Positions 53,983 through 62,003 are shown, numbered from the stretch's first letter. The stretch is DNA of 64,000 bases from Shewanella decolorationis S12 (GCF_000485795.1 NZ_AXZL01000043.1:1-64000); one strand, 5' to 3'. Numbers and translations are program-made. Notes: generated by a model not told the origin, from the letters alone.

Positions 53983-54414
53983 ATGAAGTCAGTTAAGCAT
54001 ACAGCCGTTGCAGTAGCGTTAGGTACAGTCGTGGTCGGTTCTGCATTCGCCGTGAATGCGCAAACCAACCCATTCGGATTTGAAACCATGGAAGCGGGTT
54101 ATCAAATCGTCGGTTCAGAAGGAAAATGTGGCGAAGCTAAATGCGGCGCTGATATGAAAAAAGCCGCAGCCGAAAAAAACAAAGAAGGTAAATGCGGTGA
54201 AGCCAAATGTGGCGCCGACATGAAGAAAGCAGCCGCAGATAAAGCCCACGAAGGCAAATGCGGTGAAGCTAAGTGTGGCGCCGATATGAAAAAAGCCGCA
54301 GCCGATAAAGCCCACGAAGGTAAATGTGGTGAAGCTAAATGCGGTGCAGATATGAAGAAAACCGCAGAAAAAGTGGATGCCAAGACAGAAGCGGTCAAAA
54401 AAGAAGTGAAATAA
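53983..54414 (+). CDS. hvfA: HvfA-type RiPP precursor (EGKCG repeats), oxazolone/thioamide metallophore
   Basis: A 143-residue secreted precursor peptide. Residues 1-26 are a signal peptide (MKSVKHTAVAVALGTVVVGS, cleavage near VNAQ). A 20-residue leader follows, then four copies of EGKCGEAKCGADMKK spaced exactly 22 residues apart (Glu46, 68, 90, 112), then a Lys/Glu-rich tail. In Haemophilus HvfA, EGKCG cysteines are converted by HvfB-HvfC into oxazolone-thioamide pairs that bind copper. Each unit here has one EGKCG and one EAKCG, giving eight cysteines. A GGAAG site precedes the ATG. It is the first gene of the cluster. No Cys lies outside the repeats. Family assignment is by motif and neighbours. 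Confidence 0.88.
   Translation: MKSVKHTAVAVALGTVVVGSAFAVNAQTNPFGFETMEAGYQIVGSEGKCGEAKCGADMKKAAAEKNKEGKCGEAKCGADMKKAAADKAHEGKCGEAKCGADMKKAAADKAHEGKCGEAKCGADMKKTAEKVDAKTEAVKKEVK
54118..54345 (+). repeat. Four coding tandem repeats, 66-bp period
   Basis: The EGKCGEAKCG cores begin at 54118, 54184, 54250 and 54316, exactly 66 bases apart. The linkers are AAAEKNK after the first core unit and AAADKAH after the next two. Third-position differences show the units are not recent copies, though the protein period is kept exactly. Confidence 0.92.
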
Positions 54415-54452
54415 ACGCGAGTCGAAGCAATCAAGCTTTTGCTCTGACACTT

Positions 54453-54470
54453 GGCCAGCCTTTGCTGGCC
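54453..54470 (+). terminator. Leaky terminator/attenuator between hvfA and hvfB
   Basis: GGCCAGC-CTTT-GCTGGCC, a seven-bp stem followed by TTTGTTT, lies in the 143-base gap. It would reduce read-through to hvfBC and leave more precursor than enzyme, as expected in a RiPP operon. Confidence 0.7.
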
Positions 54471-54557
54471 TTTGTTTAGCGGCATTCGAGTATGAGTTTG
54501 ACAGAACGAAAAGGTAATATCGACAGGTCAACACACCCTAGGTAAAAGGTGAAAGCA

Positions 54558-55397
54558 ATGCAAGAGAGTGGATTGGTTGGATTAGGCTTACGGCGTGAAA
54601 TGCTCAGTGAGTTTTGCCAAGCGCTGCCAAAGTCTATCGATTTTTTAGAGGTCGCCCCTGAAAACTGGATGACGCTCGGTGGAAAATACGGCAAGCAATT
54701 TAGGCAACTTACTGAGCAACATACTTTTTTCTGTCATGGTCTGTCACTCTCTATCGGCAGTCCTGCCCCTTTAGATTTGGCGTTTGTCCGCCAAGTGAAG
54801 GCGTTTATGGATCTGCACCAAATTGATGTTTATTCAGAACATTTAAGTTATTGCTCAGGAGCTGGTCATTTATACGATTTGATGCCCATCCCCTTTACCG
54901 ATGACGCCGTTAAGCATGTGGCGACGCGGGTCAAACAGGTGGAGGATATTTTAGAGCGGCCTTTGATCCTCGAGAATATTTCCTTTTATGCTGCGCCGAG
55001 CGCACAGATGAGTGAGCAGGCGTTTTTGACCGCAGTGCTAGAAGAGGCCGACTGTAAGCTGCTGTTAGATGTGAATAATATCTATGTGAACTCGATAAAT
55101 CATCAATACGATGCCGAGGCTTATTTAAAGGCCATGCCAACGGAGCGCATCGCCTATTTACATATTGCAGGGCATTACCAGCAGTCAGAAACCTTGCTGA
55201 TCGACACCCATGGCAGCGACATCAACGATCCGGTCTGGGCACTGTTGGATAAGTGCTATGCCCAGCATGGCGTCTTGCCGACGCTGCTCGAGCGTGACTT
55301 TAATTTGCCTGAAACGGTGCAGTTATTGGATGAGATTAACCAAATCCATGCCTATCAAGCACGGGCTAAAAATCGTTTGGATAAGAGGATTGCCTGA
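54558..55397 (+). CDS. hvfB: HvfB-type MNIO (DUF692) iron oxidase
   Basis: A 279-residue TIM-barrel enzyme of the DUF692/MNIO family. These use two or three non-heme irons and oxygen to modify cysteines in ribosomal peptides. Likely metal ligands are in FLEVAPENW, FCHGLSLSIG, DVYSEHLSY, LILENISFY, LLLDVNNIYVN, YLHIAGH and LIDTHGSDI. All the His/Asp/Glu positions expected for the family are present. The ATG at 54558 follows AAGGTG. A GTG three codons earlier is possible. Its stop overlaps the next start as TGATG, so the two form a coupled pair. Substrate assignment to the precursor upstream is by analogy with Haemophilus HvfB. Confidence 0.93.
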   Translation: MQESGLVGLGLRREMLSEFCQALPKSIDFLEVAPENWMTLGGKYGKQFRQLTEQHTFFCHGLSLSIGSPAPLDLAFVRQVKAFMDLHQIDVYSEHLSYCSGAGHLYDLMPIPFTDDAVKHVATRVKQVEDILERPLILENISFYAAPSAQMSEQAFLTAVLEEADCKLLLDVNNIYVNSINHQYDAEAYLKAMPTERIAYLHIAGHYQQSETLLIDTHGSDINDPVWALLDKCYAQHGVLPTLLERDFNLPETVQLLDEINQIHAYQARAKNRLDKRIA

Positions 55398-56137
55398 TGG
55401 ATTTTAAGCAAGTACAGCAATCCTTTATCGATTATATTCGCGATCCCCAAAAACCTGTGCCAAGCGGTGTGCCCCTCGAGCGTATGCAGGTTTATCGAGA
55501 GCTATTTTTTAATAATGTGATGGGCTTTGTCTCCAATGCCTTTCCCGTGCTCAAAAGTCTCTATAGCGATGCACAGTGGCAAGCCTTAGTGCAGGCTTTT
55601 TTCAGCCAACACGATTGTAAGTCTCCAATTTTTATTGATATTGCTTGGGAGTTTTTACAGTTTCTGCAGTTTGAATATTCGCCAGCAGAAAGTGATCCAC
55701 CCTTTATGTTGGAGTTGGCGCACTATGAATGGCTCGAGCTGCGAGTGGCAACAGCGCAGCAAACGAGTGAGCAAGTTTTGCTATCCAAAGAGGATATTCT
55801 GCAACTTAATCTATGTTTAGCAACAACGGCCTGTGTGGCCCAGTACCAGTATCCTGTGCAGCAGATCCGCCAAGATTATCGCCCAGAAGAGCCATTGCCG
55901 CAGCCAGTGTTTTTTTGCCTCTATCAGGATGAAGCGGGCGAGGTGGGATTTTTGCAATTAACGCCGTTAAGTGCGCAAGTGCTGGGATATTTGGCAGAAC
56001 AAGGGCAGCGTCGCCTCGATGACATACTGAACTGGCTGCAAGGGATTTATCCGCACATGCAACCGGAAATCTTAACCCAAGGCTGTATTGAGTTACTCGA
56101 GCAACTCGCGGTCAAAGGAATCGTGCGTGGGATTTAA
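55397..56137 (+). CDS. hvfC: HvfC-type DUF2063 partner protein
   Basis: A 246-residue protein of the DUF2063 family, which acts with the MNIO enzyme as the peptide-binding partner. The N-terminus (QQSFIDYIRDPQKPVPSGVPLERMQVYRELFFNN) and NAFPVLKSLYSDAQWQALVQAFF are diagnostic. The C-terminal half is a winged-helix-like fold (QVLGYLAEQGQRRLDDILNWL) similar to RiPP recognition elements, fitting a role in leader binding. Coupled to hvfB by overlap. The order precursor-enzyme-partner matches hvfABC. The DoxX-type hvfD of Haemophilus is absent here. Confidence 0.92.
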   Translation: MDFKQVQQSFIDYIRDPQKPVPSGVPLERMQVYRELFFNNVMGFVSNAFPVLKSLYSDAQWQALVQAFFSQHDCKSPIFIDIAWEFLQFLQFEYSPAESDPPFMLELAHYEWLELRVATAQQTSEQVLLSKEDILQLNLCLATTACVAQYQYPVQQIRQDYRPEEPLPQPVFFCLYQDEAGEVGFLQLTPLSAQVLGYLAEQGQRRLDDILNWLQGIYPHMQPEILTQGCIELLEQLAVKGIVRGI

Positions 56138-56231
56138 GTAGTATGTTGCTAAAATCAGCAAAATAAATGCAATAACCTTACATAAAAAGGGTTTTTGTTG
56201 ATTTGACAAACCGCTACAATGGCGCCCGTTT

Positions 56232-56247
56232 TGTGATCTTAATCACT
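56232..56247. promoter_or_regulatory. CRP-like site before the 40-residue protein
   Basis: TGTGATCTTAATCACT has the TGTGA-N6-TCACA pattern with one mismatch, 47 bases before the small ORF. It could be CRP or an EtrA/FNR-type half-site. Binding is inferred. Confidence 0.5.
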
Positions 56248-56293
56248 GTATGATTCCTGCGCACTTATCTTTGCACACATTTGAGGAGCTGTA

Positions 56294-56416
56294 ATGAGCA
56301 GTCAGCCATTTAAAGACCCATTTAACTTTACGTATTTTATTGGTTTTATTTTAGTCTTACTGTTGCCGACGCTTCCAGCAAGCCTGACTTGGTTAAAGCA
56401 ATTAGGCTTAATTTAA
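56294..56416 (+). CDS. 40-residue single-helix membrane protein
   Basis: A 41-codon frame opening with ATG after GAGGAG and ending at a hairpin terminator 33 bases on. The product is MSSQPFKDPFNFTYFIGFIL followed by VLLLPTLPASLTWLKQLGLI, one hydrophobic helix with a polar amphipathic start. The spaced ribosome site, own CRP-like site and terminator make it a credible small gene. I do not recognise a family. It follows hvfC by 156 bases and may or may not belong to that operon. Confidence 0.7.
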   Translation: MSSQPFKDPFNFTYFIGFILVLLLPTLPASLTWLKQLGLI

Positions 56417-56449
56417 GCAGGTTTTAATCTCAAATTGAGTATACTACTG

Positions 56450-56475
56450 GCCACTCTTTGAGTGGCTTTTGTTTT
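56450..56475 (+). terminator. Terminator after the small membrane protein
   Basis: GCCACTC-TTT-GAGTGGC followed by TTTTGTTTT, a compact intrinsic terminator. Confidence 0.88.
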
Positions 56476-56505
56476 CATGTTTTGGCGCATTAACATACTT
56501 TACTT

Positions 56506-56537
56506 ATCTACAAACTATATGGTCATCTACAAACTAT
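56506..56537 (+). repeat. 13-bp direct repeat overlapping the ybaN start
   Basis: ATCTACAAACTAT occurs at 56506-56518 and 56525-56537. The second copy runs into the ATG of ybaN. No Shine-Dalgarno is visible in front of that ATG. Confidence 0.65.
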
Positions 56538-56904
56538 GATATTGAAACGCGGTTTGTTTTTATTGATAGGCTGTCTTGCGTTGGGCCTTGGACTGCTGGG
56601 TATCGTAGTACCGCTTCTGCCGACTGTGCCGTTTATCCTATTGGCGGCGTATTGTTTTGCCCGCTCAAGCGAGCGATTACATCAGTGGTTGATGACACAC
56701 CCGTGGTTTGCCGATGCGCTGACCCAATGGCAACAACATAGGGCAATGCGCCCAGGCCTTAAACGCAGGGCGATGTTACTTACGGGACTCAGTTTTAGCA
56801 TCAGTATCCTAGTGGTCCCGATTATCTGGGTGAAGTTGCTGCTGCTCACCATGGCGTGCGGATTACTCTGGTATCTTAAAACCATTCCTGAAATCGAATC
56901 CTAA
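56536..56904 (+). CDS. ybaN: YbaN family (DUF454) inner-membrane protein
   Basis: A 122-residue membrane protein with two N-terminal hydrophobic helices around LGIVVPLLPTVPFILLAAYCFARSSERLHQWL and two C-terminal ones, the DUF454 pattern. The location before apt and dnaX is the same as in E. coli. The family has no known activity. The start at 56536 lacks a ribosome site and lies in the second unit of a 13-bp direct repeat. Confidence 0.92.
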   Translation: MILKRGLFLLIGCLALGLGLLGIVVPLLPTVPFILLAAYCFARSSERLHQWLMTHPWFADALTQWQQHRAMRPGLKRRAMLLTGLSFSISILVVPIIWVKLLLLTMACGLLWYLKTIPEIES

Positions 56905-57011
56905 GCACATTTGATCTAAGGCACAAATTGGTAACCAATTCGTCACTTGAATACGCTGCTTATTGCAACTCAAACCAAAGCGGCATAAGCTTTGTGCGAA
57001 TGATTAAAGCT

Positions 57012-57042
57012 CGTCCACACTCGCTGTGGACGTTTTGTTTTT
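57012..57042 (+). terminator. Terminator between ybaN and apt
   Basis: CGTCCACA-CTCGC-TGTGGACG followed by TTTTGTTTTT. It should separate the ybaN and apt transcripts. Confidence 0.88.
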
Positions 57043-57085
57043 ACCGCCAGCAATTACGCGTGGCGAAACGATTAAGTTAAATTAA

Positions 57086-57637
57086 ATGGCTATGAATACA
57101 GAAACCTTATCCTTGATAAAGCAAAGCATTAAAACCATTCCTAATTATCCTAAGGAAGGGATTCTATTTCGCGATGTGACCAGTCTGCTGGAAAATGCTG
57201 CCGCCTATAAAGCGACTATCGATTTATTAGTTGAGCATTACCGCAACAAAGGCTTTACCAAGATTGTGGGTACCGAAGCCCGTGGTTTCTTATTTGGTGC
57301 GCCTTTAGCACTGGAATTAGGCATTGGTTTTGTGCCAGTACGTAAACCTGGTAAATTGCCACGCGCGACTATTAGCCAAAGCTATGAGCTGGAATATGGC
57401 CACGATAGCCTTGAAATCCATACCGATGCGATCACCGCGAATGACAAAGTATTAGTGGTTGACGATTTGCTGGCTACCGGTGGCACTATCGAAGCCACAG
57501 TAAAACTTATCCGCCAACTGGGTGGTGAAGTACAAGATGCGGCCTTTGTGATTTCATTACCTGATTTAGGTGGCGAAGCCCGTTTAACTGCCTTAGGTCT
57601 TGAGTTGGTTAAACTTTGTGAGTTTGAAGGCGAATAA
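57086..57637 (+). CDS. apt: Adenine phosphoribosyltransferase
   Basis: Salvages adenine to AMP with PRPP in the cytoplasm. The 183 residues align with E. coli Apt along their length: [59 protein letters not shown], and the PRPP loop [17 protein letters not shown]. No good ribosome site precedes the first ATG. A second ATG two codons on is as likely. It keeps the ybaN-apt-dnaX order seen in enterobacteria. Confidence 0.97.
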   Translation: MAMNTETLSLIKQSIKTIPNYPKEGILFRDVTSLLENAAAYKATIDLLVEHYRNKGFTKIVGTEARGFLFGAPLALELGIGFVPVRKPGKLPRATISQSYELEYGHDSLEIHTDAITANDKVLVVDDLLATGGTIEATVKLIRQLGGEVQDAAFVISLPDLGGEARLTALGLELVKLCEFEGE

Positions 57638-57710
57638 TTCTTCAGCCAAAGGCGCCTAGGGATAGTTTAATGGCATGTCGCTAATTGACATGTTATCTTG
57701 CAACTATCTC

Positions 57711-57730
57711 GGGGCGCGATCCCCTTTTTT
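57711..57730 (+). terminator. Short GC hairpin between apt and dnaX
   Basis: GGGG-CGCGAT-CCCC followed by T6. A weak intrinsic terminator or attenuator 37 bases before dnaX. Confidence 0.5.
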
Positions 57731-57766
57731 GTACCAACATTCTTGTCATGCACATTGGGGAGTTCC

Positions 57767-60700
57767 ATGTCATATCAGGTGTTAGCCAGAAAATGGCGCC
57801 CTGCCACATTCGAACAGATGGTCGGCCAAAGCCACGTGTTGCACGCGCTCACGAATGCGTTAACGCAACAACGTTTACACCACGCTTATCTTTTTACGGG
57901 TACACGCGGTGTGGGCAAGACCAGTTTGGCGCGCCTCTTCGCTAAAGGCCTCAACTGTGAAAAGGGCGTAACGGCTTCCCCCTGTGGTGTGTGTGGCAGC
58001 TGTGTCGAAATTGCCCAAGGCCGCTTTGTTGACTTAATCGAAGTCGATGCCGCCTCGCGCACTAAAGTCGATGACACCCGTGAGCTCTTAGACAATGTGC
58101 AATATCGTCCGACCCGTGGCCGTTTTAAGGTCTACCTGATTGACGAAGTGCACATGCTCTCCCGCAGCAGTTTTAATGCGCTGCTAAAAACTCTCGAAGA
58201 ACCGCCAGAGCATGTGAAGTTTTTGCTGGCGACGACCGATCCGCAAAAGCTGCCGGTGACTGTATTATCCCGCTGTCTGCAATTTAACTTAAAAAGCTTA
58301 ACCCAGCAGGAAATTGGCACTCAGCTACAACATATTTTAACCCAAGAGCAATTGCCGTTTGAGCACGAAGCCTTAACCCTGCTCGCCAAAGCGGCCAATG
58401 GCAGTATGCGTGATGCCTTAAGTTTGACCGATCAGGCCATTGCCTTTGGTGGCGGCACGGTAATGCTCAATCAAGTGCAATCTATGTTGGGTAGCATTGA
58501 TGAGCAGCATGTGCTGCGCTTACTTAAAGCCTTAACCGATGCCGATATCGGCGTATTGATGCAAAGCTGCGCACAGGTGCTCGCCTATGGCGCGGACGCC
58601 CAAGAAGTGCTGCGCAGTTTGCTAGAATTATTGCATCAAATTACTTTGACTCAATTTGCGCCAGCCGCCGCGCAACAATCCCTTTATAGCGCACAAATTC
58701 AGGCCTTTGCCGAGCAATTAGCGCCAGAACAAGTGCAGTTGTATTACCAGATTTTACTGACTGGCCGTAAAGACTTACCCCATGCGCCGGATCCTAAATC
58801 GGGCCTTGAAATGGCGCTGCTGCGGGCAGTGGCATTTGTTCCCGAAAAGCCAGTAAAACGTTGGCTGGTTGAAGACGCTGCAAAGGTGAGTTTGCCTGCT
58901 CAGCAGCCAACGTCGGCTATGCCCGTATCCAATATGGCAGCGGTAGAACAGACCGTTAATCAGGCTGTGGCTGAAAAAAAAACTCCACTAACCGCTGAGT
59001 GTGACTCACAGGCTCTGCCACAAGTAGCAACGACTGAGCCTATGGCTAAGAGTGAGAACGCTACAGCTGTGCAACAAGCCTTATCTGCTGAGGATATGTT
59101 AGCTGTCGATGATGCGATTGATGATGGGGCTGAACTGAATGCCGCATTAATTGCCGAGCAGCAAGTGATCTTAAGCCAAGCTCAAAGCCAAGGCTTTGGT
59201 GCAAGTGTGGTATCGAGTACTGAGGCCGTCTTAATTTCAGAATCAAGCCCTAACTCAAAAACTGACGCAAGCCCTGACTTAAGCGCTGAGTCGAGCTCAG
59301 TTTCTATGCCGGCATCGAATCTTGATACTGAGCATAATCAAGCTGTGATGGTGGATTCCGAGAGCCTTAATTCTTCTCCCTCGGCATTAACAGTAGTTGA
59401 CTTATCCGCAGAGGAATATGCTCAAGCGGGTGTTAATGAGAGTACAGGTGCGCTAGCGCCAGACGAATATTCCGCTGAAGATTACGGACAATACGATTAT
59501 GCCGCCGCGCCACTCGATGCCTATCAGGATGATTATTCACAATTTATGGCTGAGGAGCAGGGCGGATTTTCCGGAATGGAAGATAGTTCGCTTAATCGCG
59601 ACAGTGCTCAGTCCATTGGCGAAAGCTCAGCTTCAACAGCTTCTCTGGCTTCAACATCTTTAGCTTCAACTACTACAGTGTCCCTTGAGGATGACGATAT
59701 TTTATCGGCGGTATTAGCGGCGCGTGACTCCTTGTTATCCGATCTTGATGCGCTCAGCACCAAGGAAGGTGATGGAAAAAAGTCGGCAGCGGAAGTTAAG
59801 CTTAAAACTCCGAGCCAGAGTGCGCATACCGCGCCAGTCTCTCACTCGCCATCGCATAAAACGCCTTCAGTTGATGCATCTACCGAGCATCAAGTGGTTA
59901 GTAACACGTCCGATAACGACTTTGAGCTGCCCTTTGACGATGATTTCGAGGCCGAGCTCCATCTTGAGTCACAATCAAATGTCACGCTAACTCAGCAGCT
60001 AGATCCGAACGATCGCCCACCATGGGAAGAGGCGCCCATCGCAGGGATGGATGATGCCAACGCATCGGCTGCAACTGCTAACCTACAGCGTGAAACCGCT
60101 GTTGTGCTGCAAACAGTTGTTGATGAGTTAGGCGCTGCGAACGTCGCCGCTCAAATATCACCAACGAATAGCGAAGCGACACAGGTTGAGCAAGTGCAAG
60201 AACAAGAGCCTGTACAAAAGAGCGAGCCAGCTGCGCAAAGCCCTGAGAAGAATACGGCGCCGCAGGCACTTACACCACAACTAACGCAGCAACAAATACG
60301 GCAACCGGCTCAGCTACAAGATTCGGTGCAGTCACAGCCAAATGAGACAGTACAACCAACGTCATCCACCGCATTAGCGCTGGCGCAATCGATTACCGGT
60401 CATCCCTTAGACTTGCACTGGTATAAGCTCATGGCGAGCCTAGAGATTGGCGGCCGTGTGCGTCAGTTAGCGGTAAACTCGATTTGTCAGGTGCAGGCTA
60501 ACCCTTTGCCGTTGCTGCTAAAACCTGACCAGAAACATTTAGCGGCGCCCGTGGCGATTGAGCAGCTTGAGCAGGCATTGACAGCCGCATTGGGGAACCC
60601 AAGACAGGTTGAGGTGGTCATAGGAAGCGATCCTTCGCGGGAAACCCCCTTAGAGATGCGCAAACGTTTTCACCAAGAGTTACTGCAGCAGGCACGCCAA

Positions 60701-60838
60701 TCGCTAATGATGGACGATAATGTGCAATGGCTGATTAACCGTTTTGGCGCCGAGCTGGATCTGGATAGTTTACTTTATCCGCCAGAGTTGTTAGCCCAGC
60801 GTAGTGGACTCATTCCCGCACTACCTGAGCCCGAGTAA
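57767..60838 (+). CDS. dnaX: DNA polymerase III tau subunit, very long linker
   Basis: The clamp-loader ATPase. The start at 57767 (MSYQVLARKWRPATFEQMVG) follows GGGGAG. A longer frame adds 23 unrelated residues. Walker A is GTRGVGKTS, the zinc module CGVCGSC, Walker B LIDEVHMLS and the sensor TTDPQKLPVTVLSRC. The protein is 1023 residues against about 640 in E. coli. The extra length is a Ser/Ala/Gln/Glu-rich low-complexity linker from about residue 400 to 850, before the C-terminal polymerase-binding domain (HPLDLHWYKLMASLEIGGRVRQL...). An A9 run at codons 403-406 probably produces a short gamma form. Confidence 0.96.
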   Translation: MSYQVLARKWRPATFEQMVGQSHVLHALTNALTQQRLHHAYLFTGTRGVGKTSLARLFAKGLNCEKGVTASPCGVCGSCVEIAQGRFVDLIEVDAASRTKVDDTRELLDNVQYRPTRGRFKVYLIDEVHMLSRSSFNALLKTLEEPPEHVKFLLATTDPQKLPVTVLSRCLQFNLKSLTQQEIGTQLQHILTQEQLPFEHEALTLLAKAANGSMRDALSLTDQAIAFGGGTVMLNQVQSMLGSIDEQHVLRLLKALTDADIGVLMQSCAQVLAYGADAQEVLRSLLELLHQITLTQFAPAAAQQSLYSAQIQAFAEQLAPEQVQLYYQILLTGRKDLPHAPDPKSGLEMALLRAVAFVPEKPVKRWLVEDAAKVSLPAQQPTSAMPVSNMAAVEQTVNQAVAEKKTPLTAECDSQALPQVATTEPMAKSENATAVQQALSAEDMLAVDDAIDDGAELNAALIAEQQVILSQAQSQGFGASVVSSTEAVLISESSPNSKTDASPDLSAESSSVSMPASNLDTEHNQAVMVDSESLNSSPSALTVVDLSAEEYAQAGVNESTGALAPDEYSAEDYGQYDYAAAPLDAYQDDYSQFMAEEQGGFSGMEDSSLNRDSAQSIGESSASTASLASTSLASTTTVSLEDDDILSAVLAARDSLLSDLDALSTKEGDGKKSAAEVKLKTPSQSAHTAPVSHSPSHKTPSVDASTEHQVVSNTSDNDFELPFDDDFEAELHLESQSNVTLTQQLDPNDRPPWEEAPIAGMDDANASAATANLQRETAVVLQTVVDELGAANVAAQISPTNSEATQVEQVQEQEPVQKSEPAAQSPEKNTAPQALTPQLTQQQIRQPAQLQDSVQSQPNETVQPTSSTALALAQSITGHPLDLHWYKLMASLEIGGRVRQLAVNSICQVQANPLPLLLKPDQKHLAAPVAIEQLEQALTAALGNPRQVEVVIGSDPSRETPLEMRKRFHQELLQQARQSLMMDDNVQWLINRFGAELDLDSLLYPPELLAQRSGLIPALPEPE
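58974..58982 (+). promoter_or_regulatory. A9 slippery run in dnaX (frameshift/transcript-slippage site)
   Basis: The codons read GAA AAA AAA ACT. A -1 shift gives AAC TCC ACT AAC CGC TGA, and one fewer A gives CTC CAC TAA. Either error stops within six codons after the ATPase and collar domains, giving a protein of about 408-411 residues (E. coli gamma is 431). A small TGAGT-GTG-ACTCA hairpin follows. Confidence 0.7.
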
Positions 60839-61007
60839 TATTTCCTCTGTGCATATGCTGCGTGGAGTGGCAGAGTTTGTTAAAAACTCGCTATCAAGAT
60901 CATAAGTTGAGCGATGGGATATCGGCATTGATTGCCAATCCCATTTATTTCAGTAAGATTAGCCAGCTTAAAAGCTTGCGACTAACCCTAATAGAAGAGA
61001 AATGACT

Positions 61008-61337
61008 ATGTTTGGAAAAGGCGGTATGGGCAATCTGATGAAACAAGCCCAGATGATGCAAGAAAGAATGGCAAAAATGCAGGAAGAAATTGCCCGCATG
61101 GAAATGGTCGGTGAATCAGGTGCTGGCTTGGTTAAAGTGACCATGACTGGCTCACACACAGTACGTAAAGTCGAAATCGATCCAAGCTTGATGGAAGACG
61201 ATAGAGAGATGCTGGAAGATTTGATTGCCGCAGCGTGTAACGATGCAGCGCGTCGTATCGAAGAAAACCAAAAAGCTAAAATGGCCGAAGTGACTGGCGG
61301 TATGCAATTACCACCAGGCATGAAAATGCCATTTTAA
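61008..61337 (+). CDS. ybaB: YbaB/EbfC nucleoid-associated protein
   Basis: A 109-residue dimeric DNA-binding protein that helps organise the nucleoid. It aligns with E. coli YbaB throughout ([65 protein letters not shown]). The ATG at 61008 is eight bases after GAAGAG. The ATG two codons earlier is too close to that site. It lies between dnaX and recR, as in most proteobacteria, and recR follows 12 bases later. Confidence 0.95.
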   Translation: MFGKGGMGNLMKQAQMMQERMAKMQEEIARMEMVGESGAGLVKVTMTGSHTVRKVEIDPSLMEDDREMLEDLIAAACNDAARRIEENQKAKMAEVTGGMQLPPGMKMPF

Positions 61338-61349
61338 TTGAGATAGACA

Positions 61350-61949
61350 ATGAAATTTAGCCCCCTGCTTGACGAGTTAATTCAGTCCCTGCGCTGTTTG
61401 CCAGGGGTTGGGCCGAAATCGGCTCAACGTATGGCGTTTCAATTGCTTGAGCGCGATAGAAAAGCTGGGCTTAAATTAGCCTCGGCGCTGTCGAGTGCCA
61501 TGAGCGATATCGGTCATTGTCAGTCTTGCCGAACCTACACTGAAGAAAGCCTCTGTCCGATTTGTGCTAGCCATAAGCGCGGCTCCTCGTCGACGATTTG
61601 CGTGGTCGAAACGCCGGCCGATGTGTTAGCCATTGAAGCGGGTGGACATTTTACCGGTCGCTACTTTGTATTGCTGGGCCATTTATCACCACTCGATGGG
61701 GTGGGGCCTGAGGAGTTAGGCTTGGCGCTATTAGAGCGTCACTTAGCCTCGGGCGATGTTGCTGAGCTGATTTTAGCGACCAATCCCACGGTAGAAGGTG
61801 AGGCCACCGCCCACTTTATTGCCGATATGGCAAGGCGCCACAAAGTGGTGATCAGCCGTATCGCCCACGGCGTTCCCGTGGGGGGCGAGCTGGAATATGT
61901 TGACAGCACCACCTTAGCGCTGTCCTTCAATGGGCGTATCCCGCTGTAG
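61350..61949 (+). CDS. recR: Recombination mediator RecR
   Basis: Works with RecO/RecF to load RecA at gaps. The 199 residues have the helix-hairpin-helix [20 protein letters not shown], the zinc finger [16 protein letters not shown], and the Toprim motif [12 protein letters not shown] with later [11 protein letters not shown]. The length equals E. coli RecR (201). It is likely cotranscribed with ybaB and perhaps dnaX. A terminator follows. Confidence 0.97.
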   Translation: MKFSPLLDELIQSLRCLPGVGPKSAQRMAFQLLERDRKAGLKLASALSSAMSDIGHCQSCRTYTEESLCPICASHKRGSSSTICVVETPADVLAIEAGGHFTGRYFVLLGHLSPLDGVGPEELGLALLERHLASGDVAELILATNPTVEGEATAHFIADMARRHKVVISRIAHGVPVGGELEYVDSTTLALSFNGRIPL

Positions 61950-61968
61950 CCTGCGATGGACTCAAGAT

Positions 61969-62003
61969 AAAACCCGCCAGCCCAGTGCTTGCGGGTTTTT
62001 ATT
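61969..62003 (+). terminator. Terminator after recR
   Basis: AAAACCCGC and GCGGGTTTT pair across a 13-base loop, followed by a T-rich stretch. It separates recR from the heat-shock promoter of htpG. Confidence 0.85.

Noticed and set aside
54118..54381. Regular repeats that might suggest a CRISPR array
   Set aside because: The repeats are contiguous coding units with no unique spacers, in frame with a secreted protein.
54102..54534. Two overlapping antisense frames opposite the metallophore precursor
   Set aside because: They are the complement of the repeated coding units. The repeat keeps any stop-free frame open. No ribosome site or promoter supports them.
57638..57766. Possible SRP (4.5S) RNA gene before dnaX
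   Set aside because: The conserved GGTCAGGTCCGGAAGGAAGC core is absent. Only short hairpins are present.
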